A stretch of 9,564 nt of DNA, from the NCBI GenBank assembly GCA_003229495.1, contig QIEB01000469.1:1-9564 (forward strand), in the 5' to 3' direction. This document shows, piece after piece, positions 1-6,469 of this stretch (position 1 is the first letter of the stretch; each line of letters begins with the position of its first letter). The notes below the pieces were generated by a model. It ran no database searches and was not told the origin of the DNA. It saw only the letters and a program-made list of their open reading frames with translations. Position numbers and translations under genes: made by a program. This DNA is from Flammeovirgaceae bacterium. Its GTDB lineage: Bacteria; Bacteroidota; Bacteroidia; Cytophagales; Cyclobacteriaceae.

Positions 1-349
1 CCATATCCTCATCTTCATATCTGATCCATTGCTCCAATTCAGGTTGTTGGTAACCTTGAAAATGGAAGTCATCGTAAAATACTTTGTAGGTTACTAACAG
101 GCTGGGGTTTTTATTTTCTTGTTTGAAACCCTGCAATTTCATTCTGGAAGAAATAGCCTTCCGTAAAGTAGTGTCCTGCTCACTCTCCATTTTGTTATAA
201 TTGGCATCACTTAAAAAGTCAAAGGTTTGGTACCTTTTAAATTTTCCCAGATAGCTATAATCTGATTCTACCACATATTTTTCATATGAAAGGCAACTGG
301 AAATAAAAATCACCCCTCCAATTAGTAATAAGTTCTTAAAAGTCTTCAT
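1..349 (-). CDS. DUF4136-like lipoprotein, C-terminal part outside the window
   Basis: The reading frame opens with ATG at 349 and stays open for 116 codons to the window edge, so the C-terminus is missing. Residues 1-18 form a lipoprotein signal peptide (MKTFKNLLLIGGVIFIS, then S) ending in a lipobox I-S-S-C with the lipidated Cys at residue 19. There is no Asp at +2, so outer-membrane sorting is plausible. The mature start, with its V-x-S-D-Y pattern (residues 27-31) and the R-Y-Q-T-F-D-F segment (residues 39-45), resembles the opening of the DUF4136 domain found in many Bacteroidota lipoproteins of unknown role. It lies 140 bases downstream of trhO and is probably transcribed separately. 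The lipoprotein call is secure; the DUF4136 assignment is from pattern memory and moderately sure. Confidence 0.75.
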   Translation of the reverse strand, partial: MKTFKNLLLIGGVIFISSCLSYEKYVVESDYSYLGKFKRYQTFDFLSDANYNKMESEQDTTLRKAISSRMKLQGFKQENKNPSLLVTYKVFYDDFHFQGYQQPELEQWIRYEDEDM

Positions 350-447
350 GGTTTCATTTTAGTGCATTCGTATTAATAAAATGAATTTAGCAGAATCCTA
401 AGTAAAAAGAAAATATTTTTTGAATTCTGTTCTCGGCGCGACATTTT

Positions 448-459
448 ATCTATATAGAT
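448..459. other. 12-bp perfect palindrome in the trhO-lipoprotein gap
   Basis: ATCTATATAGAT reads identically on both strands and is flanked by T-rich sequence. It lies in the AT-rich 140-base gap (350-489) between trhO and the lipoprotein gene, about 100 bases upstream of the lipoprotein start. A second, 8-bp palindrome (GTAATTAC, 472-479) lies just after the trhO stop. It could be a protein-binding site or part of a weak bidirectional terminator. A 12-bp palindrome is also expected by chance about twice in a window this size, so function is not established. Confidence 0.25.
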
Positions 460-489
460 TTTATTGAATTAGTAATTACCAAGGGCGAA

Positions 490-1473
490 TCACGAACCCT
501 CGTCCCCGGTAATTCGTCCTTCGTAATTATTATTATCCCGCCGGATCCCTCTATAGGGATTGTAGCCATTAAGGTCCCTCTGGTAGTACCCGGAATGTTT
601 AAAAGGCCTCTTCTGAGGGCTTTCTTTACATTCTTTCGAACAGGCGCCATGGTATTCCTTGGCACATTTATGACATAGTGGTACATGCAGGTTGCAGGTT
701 GGGTTAGCGCAGTTTACCATACGGTCGCAGTCCGTATGACAAATATGGCATTTGGATATCACTTTGGGGTTTACCCGGTTTACATCTACCGCCACCCGGT
801 TATCAAAAACGTAACACTTCCCCTCAAAGTCTTCCCCACCCGCTTCCAATCCATGTTTTATGATACCCCCATGCAATTGGTATACGTTTCTAAAGCCATT
901 TTCCAATAAGAAAGCGCTGGCTTTTTCACACTTTATACCACCGGTGCAGTAGGTGATAATTTTTTTGTCCTTCAACTCCTGCAACTCAGCCAACTTTTCA
1001 GGAAATTCCCGAAAATTCTCCATGTCCAGGGTCTTTGCATCTTTGAATTTACCTAGTCGGTGCTCATAGTTGGACCGGACATCCAGTACCACCACATCTT
1101 CCTGCTCCCTCATTTCCAGGAACTCGGTGGATTCCAGGTATGCTCCAGTTTGCTGATTGGGATCAATATGTGGCAGTCCCAGGTTAACGATCTCTGGTTT
1201 AACCCTGACGTTTAATTTTAAGAAGGCATGAACAGGTGAAAGATCGACCTTAAACTCGATATGAGTAAAACGGTTGTCTGACTTTAAGTGATCCATATAC
1301 CGTTGACAGTCCGCGGCTAATCCTGAAACGGTGCCGTTGAGGCCTTCAGACGCCACAATAATTCTACCCCTTAGATTTAGCTCAAGGCAAAAAAAATGGT
1401 GTGCTTCCCTGAATTTATTGGGATCTTCAATCCTGGTGTAGCAATAGTATAATATTATACTGTATGGATGCAT
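490..1473 (-). CDS. trhO: tRNA uridine(34) hydroxylase (rhodanese family)
   Basis: This 327-residue protein matches the TrhO (formerly YceA) family, which uses O2 to form 5-hydroxyuridine at the wobble position U34 of certain tRNAs in the cytoplasm. Residues 1-100 are the N-terminal domain (ASEGLNGTVSG near 41-51). Residues about 125-215 are the rhodanese domain with the active-site loop CTGGIKC at 176-182, so Cys176 is the predicted catalytic residue. Residues 242-282 hold a Cys-rich cluster (C242, C245, C249, C255, C260, C267, C270, C278, C282), usual for the family and probably metal binding. The last 35 residues are a tail rich in Tyr, Asn, Arg and Gly, probably disordered. The start lies 3 bases after the stop of the acyltransferase gene, which suggests translational coupling. 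Length is close to the 350 residues of the E. coli protein. Confidence 0.95.
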   Translation of the reverse strand: MHPYSIILYYCYTRIEDPNKFREAHHFFCLELNLRGRIIVASEGLNGTVSGLAADCQRYMDHLKSDNRFTHIEFKVDLSPVHAFLKLNVRVKPEIVNLGLPHIDPNQQTGAYLESTEFLEMREQEDVVVLDVRSNYEHRLGKFKDAKTLDMENFREFPEKLAELQELKDKKIITYCTGGIKCEKASAFLLENGFRNVYQLHGGIIKHGLEAGGEDFEGKCYVFDNRVAVDVNRVNPKVISKCHICHTDCDRMVNCANPTCNLHVPLCHKCAKEYHGACSKECKESPQKRPFKHSGYYQRDLNGYNPYRGIRRDNNNYEGRITGDEGS

Positions 1474-1476
1474 AAT

Positions 1477-2118
1477 TTATTTATCGGCTACCTTTTGGGC
1501 CGGATTTCCAAAGAGCGTTTGGTTTTCAGCTACATCTGAGATCACTACTGAACCTGCCCCTATTCTGGCATGGTCACCGATAGTAACTCCTGAAACCAAA
1601 GTCGCTCCGGCTCCAATAAAAACTCCGGCCCCTATGGAAACCTCAGATCCTACGATACTGCCAGCTCCAACCTCCACATAATCTTTCATGCTCACTTCAT
1701 AATCAATAGTACATTGAGCGTGCAGGATGCCATGATTACCCAAACTAGCATGCGCATTCACTACCACCCCGGCACTTATCAAATTGCCGTATCCCATGGA
1801 AGCAGAAGAGGATAGGTAGGCGTTGGGGTGAATGGCATTCACCGGCATCACTTTTCTTTTCTCATTAAGCATCCCCACCAGATCCATTTTGAGTCTTTTA
1901 TCATTTTCGGCTACAAAGGCCTGACACTTACTGCCAATAAGCTTCAAAAACCTCTGATCATCAGTAGATCCCAAAACGGAAACATCATCTATCAATTCAC
2001 CGTGTAGTGATTTGTTGTCGTCTAAAAAGCCGTAGACTACCACACCGTTGCCTTGGAAAATTTCCAAGGCCAATTTACCCAAGCCACCGGCGCCGAATAC
2101 CAATACAGGTTGTACCAT
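1477..2118 (-). CDS. NeuD/PglD-like hexapeptide-repeat acyltransferase
   Basis: The protein has 213 residues. It starts with a Rossmann-like nucleotide-sugar binding segment (VLVFGAGGLGKLALEIF, residues 5-21), followed by a left-handed beta-helix of hexapeptide repeats from about residue 97 to 205 (for example VSIGAG, VFIGAG, VTIGDH, ARIGAG). It ends with the FGNPA motif typical of sugar O- or N-acyltransferases. NeuD and PglD family members acetylate sialic acid or UDP-linked amino sugars in the cytoplasm with acetyl-CoA. One oddity is the site where the family normally has the catalytic His in a D/E-H-D/E context: here it reads I-D-Y-E, with Tyr at 140, and the Asn expected a few residues earlier appears to be His133. 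Either the chemistry differs or the protein is a non-catalytic relative. It sits between a membrane protein gene and trhO. The substrate cannot be told from sequence. Confidence 0.8.
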   Translation of the reverse strand: MVQPVLVFGAGGLGKLALEIFQGNGVVVYGFLDDNKSLHGELIDDVSVLGSTDDQRFLKLIGSKCQAFVAENDKRLKMDLVGMLNEKRKVMPVNAIHPNAYLSSSASMGYGNLISAGVVVNAHASLGNHGILHAQCTIDYEVSMKDYVEVGAGSIVGSEVSIGAGVFIGAGATLVSGVTIGDHARIGAGSVVISDVAENQTLFGNPAQKVADK

Positions 2119-2126
2119 AGAGAATG

Positions 2127-2160
2127 CAAAGTTAATTCAACGCCACAAGATCCACAAGTG
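2127..2160 (-). promoter_or_regulatory. Candidate Bacteroidota-type promoter before the acyltransferase gene
   Basis: On the minus strand TAACTTTG (2127-2134) fully matches the Bacteroidota -7 consensus TAnnTTTG. A TTG about 20 bases upstream could serve as the -33 element. The -7 box ends only 8 bases before the ATG at 2118, so transcripts from it would be almost leaderless. A 6-bp hairpin (ATCCAC with GTGGAT, 2150-2166) overlaps the -33 area right after the membrane gene stop. The match is short and may be chance, so this is a weak call. Confidence 0.3.
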
Positions 2161-2167
2161 GTGGATA

Positions 2168-3424
2168 TTACGGCAGCTTGGCAGTCAACTTTTCCCACCA
2201 TGGATTTTTATACAGTATCAGGAATAAAAATACCGGCATGAAAGAAACCTTGTATCGTACCAATGTTCCAAAGTTTGGAGTCGATAGTGTCAGTAACCCT
2301 GCCAATATTAATATATAAACTAAACAGGGATACCAATCCGGTGGAAGCAGGTCTCCTTTATGAAGTGATCTAATGCGTCCAACTATCAAAATGGTGATTG
2401 ACAAATTTTCCATGATCGCTAAATTCTGCAACCAAGAACCCCAGTCACCCAAATTAGGACGAAGTATCCCGGTAACCATGGCCCAAGGGAGATTGATCCC
2501 CATCCAAACGGTAGGATCAGTGTTTTCTATAAAAACAATCAACCCCCTGGAACCGGTTTTGGATATAATTTCCAAGGCGTTGTTTTTAATCATGTCGCTG
2601 AGATAATCAAATCTTAGATTGGGATGCAGCCAGGAGGCACCAAAGATCAAGATGGAGAAAATCACCATCCAAGTACCGTGGACCATAAGCCAACTTTGAT
2701 TTCCTGGTACTGATCGACTTTGTATTGCAGTAGTAAGCAAAACCGCTAATAATACTGCCATATAGTAGTATTTCAATTGGAATAGCACCAGTGCCATGGG
2801 TATGGCCAACAACCAGTAATAGTATTTACCGTCATTCCGTCTCTTAAAATAGGGCCAGTACCAAGCCATCAAGTAACCGAATACACCCATAAAAAGTGTT
2901 TCTTTAGAAACTCCGGAACTCCAAAACAGGGTACTGGGTAAGAAGATAAACGCTGCCGTTGCAGCCTTAGTAGAGCCTGGGTAAGTACGAGTTATCCGAT
3001 CGGTTAAAGCCCATAATCCACCAAAGGCAAATAATGACAGGTAAGCGCTGCATAACCAATAATTTCCATCTGTAATCAATGTCAGTACACTGAGAATTCT
3101 GATCATTAATAGGGCTCTGGGCTCACCCTGATATCCAATTTCATTTACTAAGTGATCAGGCCAGGAATTTCCCGCCAACCATAAGAAATAATTTGCGAGA
3201 TCTCCGGAAAATCGCTCTACCAGGACATTTGAAGCCTCAAAAAAGCTCCAGGTATCCCCTCCCTGAAAATGGAACTTGTAAAGCAACCCAAACCCCACGC
3301 CAGCCAGTATCTTAGCGAAAAGTCCGTACCAAAAGTATGGCCTGGCCGGAGACCCTTGATAAACCTTAAATGCCCACCAACTGAGCAGAGTGATCAGAAT
3401 GATATGTAGTGTAAAGTTAAACAT
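2168..3424 (-). CDS. Polytopic membrane protein, possibly a polysaccharide polymerase or GT-C-like glycosyltransferase
   Basis: This 418-residue protein is strongly hydrophobic, with roughly 10 to 12 membrane segments (for example about 3-21, 33-50, 122-140, 175-193, 218-235, 247-265, 305-322, 365-381, 392-406). I do not recognise a named family. Between the segments are polar motifs that look conserved rather than incidental: GGDTW (55-59), P-S-x3-W-S-S-G-V-S-K-E (163-175) and T-P-N-F-G-T-L-V-R-Y-K (382-392). Loops carrying an Asp-containing motif and a late Arg in a multi-spanning protein recall Wzy/EpsG-type polymerases and GT-C glycosyltransferases, but that is inference. It starts 21 bases after the DUF2851 stop and ends 49 bases before an acyltransferase that could act on sugars. 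This weakly supports an envelope-glycan role. Confidence 0.75.
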   Translation of the reverse strand: MFNFTLHIILITLLSWWAFKVYQGSPARPYFWYGLFAKILAGVGFGLLYKFHFQGGDTWSFFEASNVLVERFSGDLANYFLWLAGNSWPDHLVNEIGYQGEPRALLMIRILSVLTLITDGNYWLCSAYLSLFAFGGLWALTDRITRTYPGSTKAATAAFIFLPSTLFWSSGVSKETLFMGVFGYLMAWYWPYFKRRNDGKYYYWLLAIPMALVLFQLKYYYMAVLLAVLLTTAIQSRSVPGNQSWLMVHGTWMVIFSILIFGASWLHPNLRFDYLSDMIKNNALEIISKTGSRGLIVFIENTDPTVWMGINLPWAMVTGILRPNLGDWGSWLQNLAIMENLSITILIVGRIRSLHKGDLLPPDWYPCLVYILILAGLLTLSTPNFGTLVRYKVSFMPVFLFLILYKNPWWEKLTAKLP

Positions 3425-3445
3425 ACTTTAGCCACAACATGGCCG

Positions 3446-4732
3446 CTATGGCTTGGGAACTCCGGCCAGCAGTGATTGTCCTATAAAACAATCAAGGCAC
3501 TTTCTCAAGTTACAATACTGATTATTCAATTCAATCAAAGCCTGCGAGTAGTATGCGGAAGATACCCCAAAACCTTTTTCTTTCCAATATGCTACTATGC
3601 GATTCTGTTCAGGCGGTATTTCCTTCATCATCTCAATCGCTCGTGCATGGAATTCTGGTTGTCCGGTGTAATTGGCGTAAGCCACTAGAAGCGGTGCCAC
3701 AGTATTAATCACCAGGTTTTCCCGGCTGGACAAGCCCAGGGTGCTCCTTCCCACGCCCCATTTTTTGCCAAAATCGTAGTGGTCATCCCAATATGAAGAT
3801 GGTTTTACTACTTTTTCTGTAAATTGGCCGGCGGTGACCGCTTCTCTTATATCCGAGAACCGAAAACCCTCAAGGTGCATCATTGAAACGAATTGGGCAA
3901 TTCGTAAACTAGGAAAGTTTGAGGGTCTCAATCGAAGATACTTCCACATTTCCTTTTTCATCAATCCTGGCTTGAAGGAATATTTCTTTTTTATAAACTC
4001 ATATTCTTTTTGAAGCCGAAGATAGTAGGCATCACCAGTGACCCGCTGAAGAAAACCAGCCTGACCAAAAAACAAAGCCTCCAACTGAACGATACCAGAA
4101 CGCATTTTTCTTACTATTGGTAGAGGTACCACACTTACCAAAGTCTCAAAGGCAGCAGTATTTAGGTGAAAACCGAAGTTTTTCCCCAGAGCCAGATAGG
4201 TGACCTGGTCCCAATCGTAGTTATGCCGATCCAGTGAAGCAACTACTTCCCTGGACTTTCTTTTGAGCCTTTGGCAAGCCATTTGGTCCAGCATTCTTTG
4301 AAAGGAACTATCAGGTATTCTATCGAATTGTGGTTCGCAAGGGACCCTAGAATTGCCCTTTCTCAATTTCTGATGCCTTAACAGCAAGTCCGTTTTAACT
4401 CTGTCTTTTAGTTCCAGTGTGGGAATTTCCCGTCCGTTGCTGGTTTTAGCGTTGGCGTTATTGACCCAGACAACATGGAGAACTACCTGATCAAACGCTG
4501 GATTTTTATGGTGCTGGTGAAGGTACCAATCGGAAGAACGAACATGGATTTCTGTTGGGCCGGCCCAACTTGTCCTTCCCAGCTTAATGCGTGCGTTTGA
4601 AAAATCAGGTCCGGAGTTAACATTAATCTGACCAGGATTCAGTACCTGAAGCACTTCTCCCTGATATGTCTCTAGTCTCTTTTTGTCAAAATATTGATGC
4701 TTCCAAATAAAATTCAGGAATTCCTCTTTCAT
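3446..4732 (-). CDS. DUF2851 family protein of unknown function
   Basis: The open frame can begin at 4762 (438 residues), but I prefer the in-frame ATG at 4732 (428 residues). The DUF2851 family usually begins M-x-E-x-F-L-x-x-I-W, and the ten extra residues (MILLAVIIAS) look like translated leader. Neither start has a Shine-Dalgarno sequence. In the 438-residue numbering, family hallmarks are N-S-G-P-D-F (49-54), E-I-H-V-R-S-S-D-W (71-79) followed by H82, H84 and H85, L-H-V-V-W (95-99), G-K-N-F-G-F-H-L-N (193-201), R-P-x-N-F-P-x-x-R-I (279-288) and a C-terminal Cys motif C417-x4-C422-x2-C425. The D, E and H pattern in the first 100 residues looks like a metal or catalytic site, but no function is established for the family. 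No signal peptide is likely from the preferred start. Confidence 0.88.
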   Translation of the reverse strand: MKEEFLNFIWKHQYFDKKRLETYQGEVLQVLNPGQINVNSGPDFSNARIKLGRTSWAGPTEIHVRSSDWYLHQHHKNPAFDQVVLHVVWVNNANAKTSNGREIPTLELKDRVKTDLLLRHQKLRKGNSRVPCEPQFDRIPDSSFQRMLDQMACQRLKRKSREVVASLDRHNYDWDQVTYLALGKNFGFHLNTAAFETLVSVVPLPIVRKMRSGIVQLEALFFGQAGFLQRVTGDAYYLRLQKEYEFIKKKYSFKPGLMKKEMWKYLRLRPSNFPSLRIAQFVSMMHLEGFRFSDIREAVTAGQFTEKVVKPSSYWDDHYDFGKKWGVGRSTLGLSSRENLVINTVAPLLVAYANYTGQPEFHARAIEMMKEIPPEQNRIVAYWKEKGFGVSSAYYSQALIELNNQYCNLRKCLDCFIGQSLLAGVPKP

Positions 4733-4782
4733 TGAGGCAATAATAACTGCCAAGAGTATCATTTAGGGAAACTGACAATTAA

Positions 4783-4964
4783 TTAACCCAGAATTATCAT
4801 TGGACTTTGTAGCGAGGGTTATAAGTTGCTGTTAGTCAGGTGCTCACGCAACTTTTTGGCACGGAGGCATAGTAATATTATGGTGAGTACCAAAAAGTGA
4901 GTACGTGCCTGAATGATAGTAAATTAGAAGCCACAGTAAATTTCTAATGACAATTCTGGGTTTA
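4783..4964. repeat. Imperfect foldback element of about 176 bp with terminal inverted repeats (MITE-like or structured RNA)
   Basis: The 199-base pyrF-DUF2851 gap holds no gene and is nearly filled by one large imperfect palindrome. The ends, ACCCAGAATTATCATT (4786-4801) and the complement of 4946-4961, agree at 15 of 16 positions. Inside, TCAGG (4836-4840) pairs with CCTGA (4908-4912), and ACTTTTTGG (4851-4859) pairs perfectly with CCAAAAAGT (4890-4898). All three pairs centre near 4874, so the whole segment can fold on itself. TTA lies directly outside both ends (4783-4785 and 4962-4964), as a 3-bp target duplication would. The right copy is the pyrF stop codon. Near the tip, GTGAGTAC occurs twice in direct orientation (4883-4890 and 4897-4904). 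No open frame of note is present. No long T-run follows the hairpin, so a simple terminator explains it poorly. Confidence 0.65.
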
Positions 4965-5777
4965 ATCAATCTTCCTCAAAATTTCTGCCATTGCAGTTTG
5001 GAGTTTACGGGCTTCCTGACCGGCGGCCTCCGCAAAATCAGTTTCGGACGAAGCATAGAGAATACTTCTTGATACGTTGACCAATAATCCACAATCACTG
5101 TTTAAACCTGAAAGTGAAATCTCTCTAAGATTGCCTCCTTGGGCACCAACACCAGGCACCAACAGGAAATGTTCAGGTACCATTTTCCGAATTGCCGCAA
5201 GTTCCACTGGATTGGTTGCCCCCACAACGTACATCATTTTGTCAACTCCTCCCCAGGATTGACTTTTTTCCAATACCTGTTGATAAACAGATTTTCCATC
5301 TTTGGTCTCGAGCATTTGAAAGTCTGCAGCACCTGTATTTGAGGTCAGGGCCAGCAGGATCACCCATTTACCTTCGAAGCTAAGGAAAGGTTTAACGGAA
5401 TCTTCTCCCATATAGGGAGCCACTGTTACCGCATCAAAATTGAATTTCTCAAAAAATGTCCTGGCATAGAGCCGGGAAGTATTGCCAATATCTCCTCTTT
5501 TAGCATCTGCTATGGTGAACATTTCTTCTGGAATCACCCGCATAGTTTTTTCCAAACTTTTCCAGCCCCCGGGGCCAAGAGCTTCGTAGAATGCCAGATT
5601 AGGCTTATAGGCAATACAATAGTCTTTAGTTGCTTCAATTATTGCCCGATTAAACTCATAAATCGGGTCATCATATTCCTGTAAACATTTAGGAAGCCGC
5701 TCTATATCGGGGTCCAGTCCTACGCACAGATATGACTTTTTACTGAAAATTGAGCTAATTAACTCAGACTTGGTCAT
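4962..5777 (-). CDS. pyrF: Orotidine 5'-phosphate decarboxylase, long-form type
   Basis: The 271-residue enzyme decarboxylates OMP to UMP, the last step of de novo pyrimidine synthesis, in the cytoplasm. Its length and motifs fit the longer OMP decarboxylase type rather than the short E. coli type of about 245 residues. The TIM-barrel motifs visible are G-L-D-P-D (20-24), A-Y-K-P-N (56-60), the catalytic D-A-K-R-G-D-I-G (91-98, Lys93), P-Y-M-G-x-D (121-126), the phosphate-binding L-V-P-G-V-G-A-Q-G-G (206-215) and V-N-V-S-R (233-237). It begins 47 bases after the lolA-like stop, and its TAA stop coincides with the edge of the foldback element. TAGCTTTA at 5800-5807 is one base off the -7 consensus, so a private promoter is possible but unproven. 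Confidence 0.96.
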   Translation of the reverse strand: MTKSELISSIFSKKSYLCVGLDPDIERLPKCLQEYDDPIYEFNRAIIEATKDYCIAYKPNLAFYEALGPGGWKSLEKTMRVIPEEMFTIADAKRGDIGNTSRLYARTFFEKFNFDAVTVAPYMGEDSVKPFLSFEGKWVILLALTSNTGAADFQMLETKDGKSVYQQVLEKSQSWGGVDKMMYVVGATNPVELAAIRKMVPEHFLLVPGVGAQGGNLREISLSGLNSDCGLLVNVSRSILYASSETDFAEAAGQEARKLQTAMAEILRKID

Positions 5778-5824
5778 TATTAAACATGAAACGGCGTGGT
5801 AAAGCTATTTTTTGGACTTCAGGG

Positions 5825-6469
5825 TTATCTAAGGTCAATTATTTCTACATTTTTATACTGGCTGGGATCAAACTCAAAATGACTTGCTGTTAATTTTAGA
5901 TTAGAATCGAAATCGGATACTGACCATAAGTATCTGTTTCCATTCTTGTCAAAAACTTTGTAGTTAACTAATGTATAGTCGGCCTTATCTATGGTTAACC
6001 GGATTTTAAAAAATGGCTCGTCCTTATTATCAGGTACAAGATCAATAATCTGCACAATTCTTCCTTTCTGTTTCTTTTCCTCTACAAATGAGTACTTATA
6101 GCCTTCCCGGTAAATTGTATATATTTTGGACGGAGCCATAGGATCATCTTCCGGATAATAATTGTCTATATTTACTTCGTTTACCTCACGCAGATAGGTC
6201 CAAATAGTAGTCCCGTTGTTTATTATTTCCTGCTCACCAATCTTCAACCGGTATTTTTCACCCATAACCGTGATCTCTCCTTTAAAGGTCTCGTTCAATT
6301 TTTCAGCAGAGTTTTCCAATTTATATACCAGCTTCGCCTTGAAGGCCTCAATATTTTGATACTTGGCACTCATAGCATCCAGGATCGCCAATGACTTGGG
6401 ATCTTTCTGTGCCCATCCAGCATTAACCATAAGTGCTACCAGGATAAAAACTAACCCAATTTTTTTCAT
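5825..6469 (-). CDS. lolA: LolA-family periplasmic lipoprotein carrier-like protein
   Basis: The protein has 214 residues. A Sec signal peptide spans residues 1-20, with a charged start MKK, a hydrophobic core and probable cleavage after G-W-A before Gln21. The mature part has the alternating beta-strand pattern of the LolA/LolB fold, including F-x-G-E-I-T-V-M-G-E-K-Y-R-L (62-75), N-G-T-T-I-W-T-Y (85-92) and the C-terminal F-D-P-x-x-Y-K-N-V-E-I-I-D-L-R (200-214) seen in Bacteroidota members. By family it should shield lipoproteins crossing the periplasm to the outer membrane. Its ATG overlaps the ftsK TAA by one base (TAATG), which implies translational coupling. A lolA-like gene after ftsK is a common arrangement in Bacteroidota. 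Sequence divergence from proteobacterial LolA is large, so the exact cargo role is inferred. Confidence 0.88.
   Translation of the reverse strand: MKKIGLVFILVALMVNAGWAQKDPKSLAILDAMSAKYQNIEAFKAKLVYKLENSAEKLNETFKGEITVMGEKYRLKIGEQEIINNGTTIWTYLREVNEVNIDNYYPEDDPMAPSKIYTIYREGYKYSFVEEKKQKGRIVQIIDLVPDNKDEPFFKIRLTIDKADYTLVNYKVFDKNGNRYLWSVSDFDSNLKLTASHFEFDPSQYKNVEIIDLR

Noticed and set aside
373..444. A 23-codon minus-strand frame (MSRREQNSKNIFF...) in the trhO-lipoprotein gap
   Set aside because: It is very short, has no start signal or recognisable relative, and frames of this length are expected by chance in AT-rich gaps.
685..909. A 74-codon plus-strand frame opposite trhO
   Set aside because: It is antisense to the rhodanese and Cys-cluster coding sequence of trhO, and its composition is explained by that gene.
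2150..2166. ATCCAC/GTGGAT hairpin after the membrane protein gene as a terminator
   Set aside because: No T-run follows it on the minus strand, and the next gene begins 49 bases after the stop, so termination is not supported.
3418..3441. A 7-codon minicistron (MLWLKYV) overlapping the membrane protein start
   Set aside because: It is out of frame and too short to support. A leader-peptide role would need conservation data.
4773..4955. TGACAATT direct repeat (4773-4780 and 4948-4955) as the target duplication of the foldback element
   Set aside because: One copy lies inside the right terminal inverted repeat, which would break the symmetry of the ends. The TTA pair fits the element boundaries better.
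5800..5807. TAGCTTTA as a pyrF promoter -7 element
   Set aside because: It has one mismatch to TAnnTTTG and no -33 element at suitable spacing, so I did not list it as a feature.
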